From contig JBPYFK010000035.1 of assembly GCA_051984675.1 (NCBI GenBank), forward strand, positions 20,944 through 84,943: a stretch of DNA of 64,000 bases, in the 5' to 3' direction. Shown here piece after piece: positions 18,242 to 26,017 of the stretch; within the stretch, counting starts at the first letter, position 1; each line of letters opens with the position of its first letter. Source of the stretch: JBPYFK01 sp051984675 (GTDB lineage Bacteria > Actinomycetota > Actinomycetes > Mycobacteriales > Pseudonocardiaceae). Both the position numbers and the translations under genes were made by a program. The notes under the pieces were generated by a model, which searched no databases, was not told the DNA's origin, and saw only the letters and a list, made by a program, of their open reading frames with translations.

Positions 18242-18553
18242 GTGAGACGCGGTAAGACGGACGGCGACCCGATGGTCATCACCGACGCTCAGCCGTCGCT
18301 CGATGAGGAGCAGCGCAGACGCAAGCGCACATATGCGATCTTGATGGTGGTGCACATCGTCGGGTTCGCGGTCGGTGGCGCCCTCTACCACATCTGGTGG
18401 CTCGCGCTGGCGATCGTGGTCGCGACCGGCACCCTGCCCTGGGTCGCGGTGGTCATCGCCAACGATCGTTCCCGGCCCACGCAGGCCGAGCGCGTGCCAC
18501 ACCAGGAGCGCCGCACACCGCGTGAGCTGCCGGATGACTGGCGAGAAAGTTGA
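18242..18553 (+). CDS. DUF3099-like small membrane protein
   Basis: 103-residue protein with two membrane segments (YAILMVVHIVGFAVGGALYHI, WWLALAIVVATGTLPWVAVVI) preceded by VITDAQPSLDEEQRRRKR, which resembles actinobacterial DUF3099 proteins. Function unknown. The start may be the GTG at 18242 or the ATG at 18272. It ends 4 bp before the GH6 gene, so the two are probably co-transcribed. Confidence 0.7.
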   Translation: MRRGKTDGDPMVITDAQPSLDEEQRRRKRTYAILMVVHIVGFAVGGALYHIWWLALAIVVATGTLPWVAVVIANDRSRPTQAERVPHQERRTPRELPDDWRES

Positions 18554-18556
18554 GGA

Positions 18557-19552
18557 TTGCGGGACGGGGCGACACGCGGACCAGTCCGCAGGGCTTTCCT
18601 GATCGCGGTGCTCGCGGGATGTGCGGGTGTCGCCATGCTCATCTGGCTCAGCCGGCCGCCGGAGACGCAGTCAGCCCCGTTCTTCCCGCCCACGACGACC
18701 TTCGCCGTCGATCCCAACGCCCCGGCAGTGGAATGGGTCCGCGACCACCCGGACGACCCGCTCGCGCCGGTTGTTGGCAGCAGGATCGCTGCGCAGTCCC
18801 AGGCGCTGTGGCTCGACAACCCTGATCCCTCCGCGGTCCGGGACCAGGTCAGCGGCCTGGTCAGTGCGGCCGAGTCGCAGCACGCGATCCCGGTCCTGGT
18901 CACGTACGCGATACCGAAGCGGGACTGCCGCGCCGGGGTGAGTGGTGGTGGTGCCCAGGACTTCGCGACCTACCGGGACTGGGTCGACAACGTCGCGCAG
19001 GGCTTGGGCACGGCCACGGCGGTGGTGGTCGTCGAGCCGGACGCGCTCGCGGAGTTGGAATGCCTGGCCCCGCCCGAACAAGCGGACCGGATCGCTGGGC
19101 TCGCGTACGCCGGGACCACACTGCACACGCATGATCCGCACGCCCGCGTCTATTTCGACGCGGGCAACTCGCACTGGAAGTCCGCGCGGACCATGGTGGA
19201 CCGGCTCCGGCAGGTGGGTGTCGGGCGCAGTGGTGACGGCATCGCCCTCAACGTCGCGAACTTCAATCCCACGAGCAACGAGGTCCGCTACGGCAACGAG
19301 ATCCTCCGCAGGCTGAGTGACCCGCGGCTGGCGATGGTGATCGACACCAGCCGCAACGGCAACGGCCCGTCGCCAGCGCACCAGTTCTGCGACCCGCCCG
19401 GGCGGCGGCTCGGTGAAAGCCCCACGGCGGACACCCGGACCCGAGGAGTCGACGCGTACCTCTGGATCAAACACCCGGGCCAGTCGGACGGCTGCCGCGC
19501 GGCACCAGGACAGTTCCTGCCCGATTACGCGTACCAGCTGAGCAACGGTTGA
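18557..19552 (+). CDS. glycoside hydrolase family 6 protein (secreted or membrane-anchored)
   Basis: 331-residue GH6 (cellulase/1,4-beta-glucanase family) catalytic domain behind an N-terminal hydrophobic segment (FLIAVLAGCAGVAMLIWL, residues 14-31) that acts as signal or anchor; Cys22 lies inside it. The GH6 acidic motifs are present as AIPKRDC (Asp123) and VVEPDAL (Asp162, the usual proton donor), followed by YFDAGNSHWKSA and VANFNPTSNE, ending HPGQSDGC. No carbohydrate-binding module. It probably cleaves beta-1,4-glucan, but proteins of this compact type are common in actinomycetes that do not degrade cellulose. The start is uncertain: a TTG at 18557 four bases after the preceding stop. 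Confidence 0.87.
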   Translation: MRDGATRGPVRRAFLIAVLAGCAGVAMLIWLSRPPETQSAPFFPPTTTFAVDPNAPAVEWVRDHPDDPLAPVVGSRIAAQSQALWLDNPDPSAVRDQVSGLVSAAESQHAIPVLVTYAIPKRDCRAGVSGGGAQDFATYRDWVDNVAQGLGTATAVVVVEPDALAELECLAPPEQADRIAGLAYAGTTLHTHDPHARVYFDAGNSHWKSARTMVDRLRQVGVGRSGDGIALNVANFNPTSNEVRYGNEILRRLSDPRLAMVIDTSRNGNGPSPAHQFCDPPGRRLGESPTADTRTRGVDAYLWIKHPGQSDGCRAAPGQFLPDYAYQLSNG

Positions 19553-19602
19553 TCGTGTTCACCTCTGGCAGAACCTGATTGCTCGCGTTTCTGCTGTGAC
19601 GG

Positions 19603-19618
19603 TGTAATTCTGTAATTA
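19603..19618. promoter_or_regulatory. TGTAATT direct repeat containing TAATT-CTGT-AATTA dyad
   Basis: TGTAATT at 19603-19609 and 19611-19617; within them TAATT (19605-19609) and AATTA (19614-19618) form a perfect inverted repeat. It sits 23 bp upstream of the ATG at 19641 in an AT-rich patch; likely promoter/operator of the following gene. Confidence 0.5.
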
Positions 19619-19640
19619 GAGCTATTGAGGGGTGGTCGCG

Positions 19641-20240
19641 ATGGACAAGAGATTCCGGCACGGATGGCGGGGACGAGGCTGGGAAGGTCCGGGCTGGGGC
19701 GGCGGTCGAGGCGGACGCCGGCAACCGGAACCGCCAGCGGCGGACGACGTCCCGGCGTGGTTCGCGGGCCGGTTGCCGGAGGACTGGTTCGTGGAATCCC
19801 CGCGGATCACGGTCGACCGGGAGGAAATCGTCGTGATGGGAGAGCTCTCGCCGGTGGACGGGGAGTTCACCGACGACGCGGCACGCGCTGCGGCGCACAG
19901 TGGGCGCATCGCCCGGTTCCGAGAGGACACCCGCGAGCAGCGCATCGAGATCGCGCGGCAGGCGGAGCACCGCTACGGGCGCAAGGTCTCCTGGGGCGCT
20001 CGCATCGGGGACACCGCGGAGCTGTTCACCACGCTGTCCGCACCGGTGATGACCCGTCTGCGCCAGCCCGAGCGGATCGTGCTCGACACGCTCGTCGACG
20101 CGGGTGTCGCGCGTTCGCGTTCGGATGCTCTGGCGTGGACCGTCCGCATGGTGGGTGAACACACGCACGACTGGTTGGCCCAGCTCCGCGAGGCCCTGTC
20201 CAAAGTCGACGATCTACGGACCCGGGGGCCGGAACTGTAG
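19641..20240 (+). CDS. hypothetical protein with Gly/Arg-rich N-terminus
   Basis: 199-residue protein of unknown function. The first 30 residues are Gly/Arg/Trp-rich (HGWRGRGWEGPGWGGGRGGR), probably flexible or nucleic-acid-binding. The middle contains WFAGRLPEDWFVESPRITVD and VMGELSPVDG. The C-terminal third (RQPERIVLDTLVDAGVARSRSDALAWTVRMV) looks like the helix pair of a ribbon-helix-helix protein, so a DNA-binding role is possible. The ATG at 19641 is preceded by GAGGGG; a GTG 9 nt earlier is too close to that site. Confidence 0.7.
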   Translation: MDKRFRHGWRGRGWEGPGWGGGRGGRRQPEPPAADDVPAWFAGRLPEDWFVESPRITVDREEIVVMGELSPVDGEFTDDAARAAAHSGRIARFREDTREQRIEIARQAEHRYGRKVSWGARIGDTAELFTTLSAPVMTRLRQPERIVLDTLVDAGVARSRSDALAWTVRMVGEHTHDWLAQLREALSKVDDLRTRGPEL

Positions 20241-20244
20241 GGAA

Positions 20245-21102
20245 TCACGCCGGGCCGGGTGGGTTCATTGCTGCCGGTCCGGCTACCTCCCTACGGGCGG
20301 ACGGTGGGATCGCGTGTGCGCGGGGCGAGCCCAGCGCACGCGAGATACCCCTGGCGGCGGCCCGCACCGCGGGCACCAGGCTGCGCGGATCGGTTCCCTC
20401 GGAGGGGACGACGACCGACAGGGACGCGATGACGGCGTCCTTCCCGTCGTAGATGGGCGCGGCGACCGACAACGCGTGCAGCTCGATCTGCCCGTCGCTG
20501 ACCGCGTAGCCGTCCCGGCGCACCTCGGCGAGGACACGCCGGAGCCGTTCCGGGACGGAGATCGTCTTCGCGGTGAACCGCTTGAGCGGTTGGCTCAACA
20601 CGGCTTCCTGCAACGCGTTGTCCGCGTGCGCTAGCAGTACCAGTCCCACTCCGGTCGCGTGCAACGGTAGGCGTCCGCCCACCCGGGAGATCACGCTCAC
20701 CGCATCGTGCCCGGAGATCCGTTCGATGTAGACGACTTCATGCCCGTCGAGGACGCCGAGCTGGACGTTCTGGTGCGTCGCTTCGTAGAGGTCCTCCAGG
20801 AACGGCATGGCGCTTTCGCGTAGCCCAACACCCCGGGGAGCCAGCGACCCCAGTTCCCACAGTCGTAGCCCCACCCGGTAGCGACCGTCGGATCCGCGTT
20901 CGAGTCCGCCCCAGGTGACCAACTCGCCGACCAGCCGGTGTGTGGTACTCAGCGGCAGACCGGCCCGGCGGCTGATGGCGGACAAGCTCAGCACGGAGTT
21001 CTCCGCTGAGAAGACCTCCAGAATGCGGAACACCCGGCTCGCCACGCTGGGAGCGTGGTCCACCTTCGTGCCGGATAAGTGCCCAGACGTGGGTGCCGTC
21101 AT
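20245..21102 (-). CDS. IclR family transcriptional regulator
   Basis: 285-residue regulator: N-terminal winged HTH (SVASRVFRILEVFSAENSVL, ISRRAGLPLSTTHRLVGELV) and C-terminal IclR effector domain (YEATHQNVQLGVLDGHEVVYI, PLHATGVGLVLLAHA, SVAAPIYDG). IclR proteins usually control nearby catabolic genes; no obvious target is adjacent, since DoxX is on the same strand and separated by a strong terminator. The frame is open up to 21216, but that extension runs through the terminator hairpin at 21197-21230, so the ATG at 21102 is preferred. Confidence 0.88.
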   Translation of the reverse strand: MTAPTSGHLSGTKVDHAPSVASRVFRILEVFSAENSVLSLSAISRRAGLPLSTTHRLVGELVTWGGLERGSDGRYRVGLRLWELGSLAPRGVGLRESAMPFLEDLYEATHQNVQLGVLDGHEVVYIERISGHDAVSVISRVGGRLPLHATGVGLVLLAHADNALQEAVLSQPLKRFTAKTISVPERLRRVLAEVRRDGYAVSDGQIELHALSVAAPIYDGKDAVIASLSVVVPSEGTDPRSLVPAVRAAARGISRALGSPRAHAIPPSARREVAGPAAMNPPGPA

Positions 21103-21196
21103 CCCTACCAGGATGTCGGTCGGTGCTTCGCCTGTCACCACCGAGGTGCACGGATGGCGCTCGTAGGGCAGTTCGGAGGACGGGTTCGTCACCATG

Positions 21197-21230
21197 CGTC
21201 GGATGCCGGCGTGCATGCCGGCATCCGACG
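21197..21230 (-). terminator. strong 14-bp-stem hairpin after the DoxX gene
   Basis: Left arm CGTCGGATGCCGGC (21197-21210), loop GTGCAT, right arm GCCGGCATCCGACG (21217-21230), perfectly complementary. It lies 27 bp downstream of the DoxX stop on the minus strand and upstream of iclR. Confidence 0.85.
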
Positions 21231-21256
21231 GGTGGGTCAGCTCCTGGCCAGCGGGC

Positions 21257-21784
21257 TCAGTTCTTGGCCAGCAGGCTCAGTGCCGCCGTCACCACGGCGA
21301 CACCGACGCTGGCGGCGCCCCATACCAGGCCGCTGCGCTGCCAGGGACGGCCGGCGTCCAGCGAGTACCGGCCTGGGCCGGTGAAGGCCAGCGCCAGGGC
21401 TACGGCACCGAGCACGATCGGGAAGCCGAGGGTGTCCAGCGGCTTGCTGGAGACGGCCACGATCGCGTTGATCATGACTCCGAGGGCCATCGCCGTGCCC
21501 AGCGGGGTGAACAGGCCCGCCATCAGCAGGAGGCCGCCCACCAGTTCGCTGCCACCGCCGAGCAGGGCGAAGAACCAGGCCGGTTGGTAGCCCATCTGCG
21601 CGAACGAGGCTTCGGTGCCGGCGAACCCGCCGCCACCGAAGGCGCCGAAGAGCTTCTGCGCGCCGAAGATGGTGAGCACGGCGAACGGGATGAGCCGCAC
21701 CAGGAGCAGCCCCAGGTCGAACGTTGAGACACTGGCCTCGGACTGTGCCGGGCGCTCGATGGTCGCGGATGGTGCCGTGGTCAT
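21257..21784 (-). CDS. DoxX family membrane protein
   Basis: 175 residues, four predicted membrane segments. The DoxX-type sequence runs LLLVRLIPFAVLTIFGAQKLFGAFGG, then QPAWFFALLGGGSELVGGLLLMAGLFTPLG and ALAFTGPGRYSLD. DoxX proteins are small quinone/redox-associated membrane proteins, in mycobacteria linked to a thiol-redox complex. Here the gene lies next to a DsbA-like gene (92 bp upstream, same strand), which supports a shared redox role. GGAGGAA precedes the ATG at 21784. Confidence 0.88.
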   Translation of the reverse strand: MTTAPSATIERPAQSEASVSTFDLGLLLVRLIPFAVLTIFGAQKLFGAFGGGGFAGTEASFAQMGYQPAWFFALLGGGSELVGGLLLMAGLFTPLGTAMALGVMINAIVAVSSKPLDTLGFPIVLGAVALALAFTGPGRYSLDAGRPWQRSGLVWGAASVGVAVVTAALSLLAKN

Positions 21785-21876
21785 AGCTGAACTTCCTCCT
21801 GCTGTCGTCGGGACGGACTGTCGCGCGGACAGGGCGGGCACTCGGTGCCCGGATTCGGTGGGGTAGCGGCTTTCGG

Positions 21877-22641
21877 TTAGTGCGACGGCACCCTCTCGGG
21901 AGCGGTGTCCGTCGCGGCCGTGACGATCTCCCTCCACACCTCGGGTCGGTACTCGTGGATCACTGGGAATCCCTGGCCGTAGGGGGCGGTCCAGGAGAAC
22001 CGGACGCCAGGGTTGTGTGTGCGACGCCCGTCGTGGAGGAACAGCTGCGGGCTGCCCTGGACGACCTCGCCGGTAGCGATGTCGAACTGGGCGTGGAGGG
22101 CAGCACGGGAGACTCCACGGCGCAAGGTCCACCGGAGACGATCCGCGTCGACCGACTGGCATTCCTCGGCGATCTCGTTGATCTCCGTGATCAACGAGAT
22201 GTTCCGGCTGTCCACATAGAACGCCCGACGAAGCGCTCCGTCGAGTTCGTCCGCGCCGGCCGCTCCACCGATCTCGGGGTCACGGGCGGCCTGCACCGCC
22301 TCCATCGCGGGCAGCATGGTCACGGGGTACTCGGAGTCCGGCCGCCTCCAGGGGCCCCACCCCAGAGCGGGCTCGGTGGAGGTGATCACGGCGATCTCGG
22401 CGTCGAGGATCGTCTTCGGTGTTCCGCGGCGGTTGAACAGTTCCAGCGGGAAGGCACGGTGCTCGATGACGGGACCGGTTCCACCGGACTGACCTGCTTG
22501 TGCCCGCTGTGCACGCAGGTGGAACAGGGCGAGGCTCGCCCAGGGGCACCCGATGTCGGAGTAAACCGTGATCGTGCCCGGTGTCGTGTCGTGCACGCCC
22601 TCAGTACCGGAAGCAGGGTGGAACAGGGAATCGGAGGTCAT
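21877..22641 (-). CDS. DsbA-family thioredoxin-fold protein (FrnE/HCCA isomerase-like)
   Basis: 254-residue thioredoxin-fold protein with DsbA-type helical insertion. The active-site region is VYSDIGCPWASLAL: Cys32-Pro-Trp-Ala-Ser36, i.e. the second cysteine of a CxxC is absent, as in several FrnE-like or glutathione-transferase-kappa-like members. Later segments GSPQLFLHDG and PGVRFSWTAPYG match the family. It probably acts as a cytoplasmic thiol or isomerase enzyme; no signal peptide. The ATG at 22641 has GAAAGG upstream. Probably one operon with doxX. Confidence 0.8.
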   Translation of the reverse strand: MTSDSLFHPASGTEGVHDTTPGTITVYSDIGCPWASLALFHLRAQRAQAGQSGGTGPVIEHRAFPLELFNRRGTPKTILDAEIAVITSTEPALGWGPWRRPDSEYPVTMLPAMEAVQAARDPEIGGAAGADELDGALRRAFYVDSRNISLITEINEIAEECQSVDADRLRWTLRRGVSRAALHAQFDIATGEVVQGSPQLFLHDGRRTHNPGVRFSWTAPYGQGFPVIHEYRPEVWREIVTAATDTAPERVPSH

Positions 22642-23123
22642 GTCGCGCCTTTCCAGGTCGGCTGGGGTGCTTCCGGCCATTCCTGTTCGGGACAGCGACC
22701 ACGGGGAACTCATCGTAAGAGTCGCTCGCGATCGCAGAGCACCGGGGAGGTGCCGCGAAAATGTTTCAACGATCGCGGGCATGGCGACAACCCAACAATG
22801 CGTGAATGATCTACCAATGTTGAGTTGCGTGCGCGGCGAGAATTCAAAACGGTGTTCCGCATATTATTGCCTTTCCCGGGGCCCATTGCAAGAGAAGCGG
22901 AGTGACACGCCGGAGAAACATCCTTGAGAGCAGTGCTGATTGCTCTGATTGGTGCCGTATGGGAGTGAACTGGGTAACGCGATGCCCGATCGAGTGTCTA
23001 CTGTGTATGAACGAATCGACTGCCTGGGGCGGACGATCCAGTTCAACTGCTTGTCGTTCGACGGTTGGCTTGCCGGCACCCCGAGGTCGGCTTCCGTTTG
23101 CCTCGCAGCGATCCGATGGGCGA
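22642..23123. other. 482-bp intergenic region, AT-richer than average
   Basis: Divergent spacer between the DsbA-like gene and the ligase-like gene. It contains an imperfect inverted repeat (CAACAATG at about 22793 and CAATGTTG near 22816) and several AT-rich stretches (for example around 22845-22870), suitable for promoters of either gene. No open frame here looks protein-coding. Confidence 0.4.
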
Positions 23124-24146
23124 ATGACCGTAGTGGCAGCCCAACGGGAGTGGTGCGAGCTCACGCCGATGCGGGCCGTACCCGGCCGCCTTCCCGTCAA
23201 TGGGAGGGAGTGGGCCTGGGAACTGAAATGGGGCGGAATCCGCGCGCTCGCCGCTGTGGGCGCGAACGGTTTCGAACTGATTGGCCACGACGGCGAGCTG
23301 ATCACGCAGCGGTATCCAGAACCGGGAGAGCTGGCGGACATGGTCGCGCATCGGCGGATGGTGCTCGACGGTGAGATCGTGAGCGTCAACGATACCGGTG
23401 GCGTGGAGCACGGGTTGCTGCGCTCCCGCGAGCGCGTGTCGCGACCGCGAGCGGCGTTGCTGCGCAGGGCGCCGGTGTCCTATCACGCATTCGACCTGCT
23501 GCGCCTGGACGGGCACGACCTGACCGGCGAGTCGTACCTGACCCGCCGTAAACTGCTGGCCAGCCTGGGACTGTCGCAGTCCTCCGCCGTGCGAGTACCG
23601 CCGCACTATCGGGAGTGGCACGGCCCGCGGCTGCTGGACGTCGCGCGCGAGCACGGGGTAGAGGGCGTCGTGGCGAAACATCTGTCCTCGCACTATCACC
23701 CGGGCCGGCAGTCGGATCACTGGATCGAGCTCTCGCTGCTCCGCGGGTGCGAAGCCGTGATCGGCGGATGGCTACCGGAAACCACCGACGGCGCGGGCAC
23801 GGTGCGTTCGGTGCTTCTGGGGGTCTACGACGAGGCCGGTCGACTCACCTACATCGGGAATGTCGGCAGTGGGTTCAGCGACACCTCCCGCCGTGCCCTG
23901 TCCAAGCTGCTGCGCGAGATCTCTGACAACTCCTGCCCGTTCGCCACGAGAGTGCCAGACAGCCATGCTCGGCAGGCTCGGTGGGTTCGGCCGGTGTTCG
24001 TCTGCGATGTGAACTATCGGGCGATCAGCGCCAGCGGCCGTCTGCACCGCCCCTCCTGGCGGGGGCTGCGCGCGGACATCGACCCGCGGGACCGGTCACG
24101 GCTCGGCTCACTCCGGCTGAACCTGCATGATTCATGGCGTCGTTAG
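23124..24146 (+). CDS. LigD ligase-domain homologue with degenerate catalytic motifs
   Basis: 340-residue protein with the ATP-dependent DNA ligase architecture: nucleotidyltransferase domain (about 1-205) and OB domain (about 206-330, with VIGGWLPET, LLGVYDEAGRLTYIGNVGSGF). Motif I reads ELKWGGIRA: the adenylated Lys35 is present but the Asp of KxDG is Gly37. LDGEI (Glu84), motif III YHAFDLLRLDG and motif IV EGVVAK (180-185) are intact. Motif V, normally W-x-K-x-K, is WIELS (Glu202, Ser204), so both lysines are lost. Ligase activity is therefore doubtful. It may be the counterpart of the stand-alone polymerase at 4383-5327, but the genes are far apart. Start ATG at 23124; no clear ribosome site. 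Confidence 0.82.
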   Translation: MTVVAAQREWCELTPMRAVPGRLPVNGREWAWELKWGGIRALAAVGANGFELIGHDGELITQRYPEPGELADMVAHRRMVLDGEIVSVNDTGGVEHGLLRSRERVSRPRAALLRRAPVSYHAFDLLRLDGHDLTGESYLTRRKLLASLGLSQSSAVRVPPHYREWHGPRLLDVAREHGVEGVVAKHLSSHYHPGRQSDHWIELSLLRGCEAVIGGWLPETTDGAGTVRSVLLGVYDEAGRLTYIGNVGSGFSDTSRRALSKLLREISDNSCPFATRVPDSHARQARWVRPVFVCDVNYRAISASGRLHRPSWRGLRADIDPRDRSRLGSLRLNLHDSWRR

Positions 24147-24162
24147 GTCCCGTGCGTCAGGT

Positions 24163-24178
24163 CCGCTGTGGACAGCGG
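24163..24178. terminator. hairpin between convergent genes
   Basis: CCGCTGT (24163-24169) and ACAGCGG (24172-24178), perfect 7-bp arms with GG between, midway between the ligase-like gene and the convergent site-2 protease gene. The tight loop would open by a pair or two in RNA. Confidence 0.5.
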
Positions 24179-24191
24179 CAAGCAGCGCCGG

Positions 24192-25391
24192 TCACGGCCA
24201 AGGAGCGTGATCCCCGGAAAAGTCCTGGCCTTCGAGCGGGCTGCGCGAACCCGGACGAGCGGGCTTGTGGCCCAGTTCGGCGAGATGGATCGCCCGTGTG
24301 ATGTCCGCCTGGCTGATCACACCGCGCAACCAACCGTCCTCCAGGACCAGGACCAGGTCCCGACTCGGGTCCAGCCGGATCGTCGCGAGCAGTTCGACCA
24401 GCGGGCGGTCCGGCGTCGTGGTCGGGACCTTCTCCAGGCGGCGGGCGACATCGCTGACCCGAGAAGCCATCCGGGTATCCGGTTTCAGCACGGTCAGGGC
24501 GGCCAAGCTGACCAACCCGCAGGGGCGACCGGTGAAATCGAGGACCGGATACACGCGGTGGTGCTCGTGCCGGCCGATGCGGTCGAGGAACGTCTCCACC
24601 GTCCACCAGCCCGGGGCTGTCACGGGAACGACGGACATCACGTCCCCCACCGCGATCCCGTGCAGGCGGTCCCGCAGGCCGACCTGTCTGCGTTCCGCGC
24701 TGGCCATCTCCACCAGGAACCAACCCAGCAGGCCGAGCCACAGGCCATCCAGCAGCGAACCGCTGAATGCCTGGATGACCCCCAGACCGAATAGCCCGCC
24801 ACCGAGCGCACCCCCGACGCGGGTCGCCGTGATCGCGGCTCTGGTCCGGTTGCCCGAGCGGCGCCACAGCACGGCCCGCAGAACCCGGCCGCCGTCCAGC
24901 GGTGCCCCGGGCAGCAGGTTGAACACCGCCAGGATCAGGTTGGTGATCCCCAGCCATGCGGCTGAGGCGAGCACGATCGTCGGTGCGTGCAGCGCCGCTC
25001 CGCCAGCCGCAACACCCACGAACAGCGCCCCGCAGAGCATGCTCGCCAGCGGCCCGGCAGCCGCGATCAGCAGGTCGGCCTTCGGCGCCTGCGCCTCGCT
25101 GGAGAACTCGGTCACGCCACCCAGCAGCCACAACGTCACGCGTTCTACCCGGATGCCGTAATGCACCGCGACCATGGCATGGGCGAGTTCGTGGGCCAGC
25201 AACGACGCCATGAACACCACGGCCACGACGGCGCCGGCGACCCAGTAGACCGCGTCCGGGTTGCCCGGCGCGGTGCGCGGGAGCACGACCTGGGCCACGA
25301 TCTGGGTGAGCAGGCCGGCTATGACCAGCACCGACCAGTGCATCCCCACCGGAACCCCGGCCCACCTGCCGAGGGGGACAGCGCCTCGCAT
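24192..25391 (-). CDS. site-2 protease family (M50) with CBS domain pair, Rip3-like
   Basis: 399-residue intramembrane metalloprotease. The zinc motif is HELAH at 67-71 and the second site is LLPGAPLDGGRV (Asp166), both in hydrophobic segments. The C-terminal half is cytoplasmic and carries two CBS repeats (AVGDVMSVVPVTAPGWWTVE..YPVLDFTGRPCGLVSLAAL and TPDRPLVELLATIRLD..ISQADITRAI), which in this family sense adenine nucleotides and gate the protease. Substrates are typically anti-sigma factors; none is adjacent. Single gene, start ATG at 25391. Confidence 0.92.
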   Translation of the reverse strand: MRGAVPLGRWAGVPVGMHWSVLVIAGLLTQIVAQVVLPRTAPGNPDAVYWVAGAVVAVVFMASLLAHELAHAMVAVHYGIRVERVTLWLLGGVTEFSSEAQAPKADLLIAAAGPLASMLCGALFVGVAAGGAALHAPTIVLASAAWLGITNLILAVFNLLPGAPLDGGRVLRAVLWRRSGNRTRAAITATRVGGALGGGLFGLGVIQAFSGSLLDGLWLGLLGWFLVEMASAERRQVGLRDRLHGIAVGDVMSVVPVTAPGWWTVETFLDRIGRHEHHRVYPVLDFTGRPCGLVSLAALTVLKPDTRMASRVSDVARRLEKVPTTTPDRPLVELLATIRLDPSRDLVLVLEDGWLRGVISQADITRAIHLAELGHKPARPGSRSPLEGQDFSGDHAPWP

Positions 25392-25549
25392 CTCGCCGCC
25401 TTCAGCGCCTCAAGTCGTTCGGGACGCTTCTGTTATGGGTCCATGGCCTCGTCTGAGCACGGGGCGTGACCCTGCCGTGGGTCACCCGCACAATCCACGC
25501 TGCCAACGAATCGGCCCCGCGGCAAGGCCGAAGGTCCCCGGGGGCGGCT

Positions 25550-25820
25550 CGGCCGCTCAGCGGCCCAGCCGCCAGCCAGACGGTGAACGGCGTGTGGAAC
25601 CCCTCGTTGTTCTGCTGCGCGTAGTCGTAGAACTGGTGCAGGAACGCGACCCGTTGCTGGGCTTGCGGACCCTTGCCGGGAGCCAGCGGGTCCGCGCCAC
25701 CGATGAGTGCCTGATGCCGGATGACCTCGTCGAAGCCGACATGCCGCGGCGCGCATCATCGCGTACATCGCCATGAAGGTGGTGGTGCGGCCCTCGCAGG
25801 CACGGCAGTGGTTTTCCGTC
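25550..25820 (-). pseudogene. remnant of a PTP-like phytase/inositol phosphatase (C-terminal fragment)
   Basis: On the minus strand the segment near 25815-25755 reads ENHCRACEGRTTTFMAMYAMM, close to the HCRAGxGRTTTFM phosphatase signature of cysteine phytases (here the first Gly is Cys). After a one-base gap near 25757 the next frame continues GFDEVIRHQALIGGADPL, then QQRVAFLHQFYDYAQQNN and GFHTPFTVWLAA, as in the C-terminus of that family. The N-terminal two thirds are absent. The rest of the 626-bp stretch 25392-26017 has no intact gene. Confidence 0.65.
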
Positions 25821-26017
25821 GGCTCTTGACTCGTGGCCTGGATCACTGCAAGATATCGAGTGGCCCCGCCCACAATGCTTGCGGCGAGGCGGGGCACGAA
25901 ACTTGTTTCCAGGCCGCGGGTGTGGCTGCGTGACAGCAGTGGCACCCGCGGCCATCTTTCGCGTGTACGAGGCTGTCCAATGTGGACGGTGTACTTCGTG
26001 GCCGACCGGTCCGTGGG

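Noticed and set aside
21103..21216. N-terminal extension of the IclR regulator
   Set aside because: It would translate through a perfect 14-bp-stem terminator; the family N-terminus fits the ATG at 21102.
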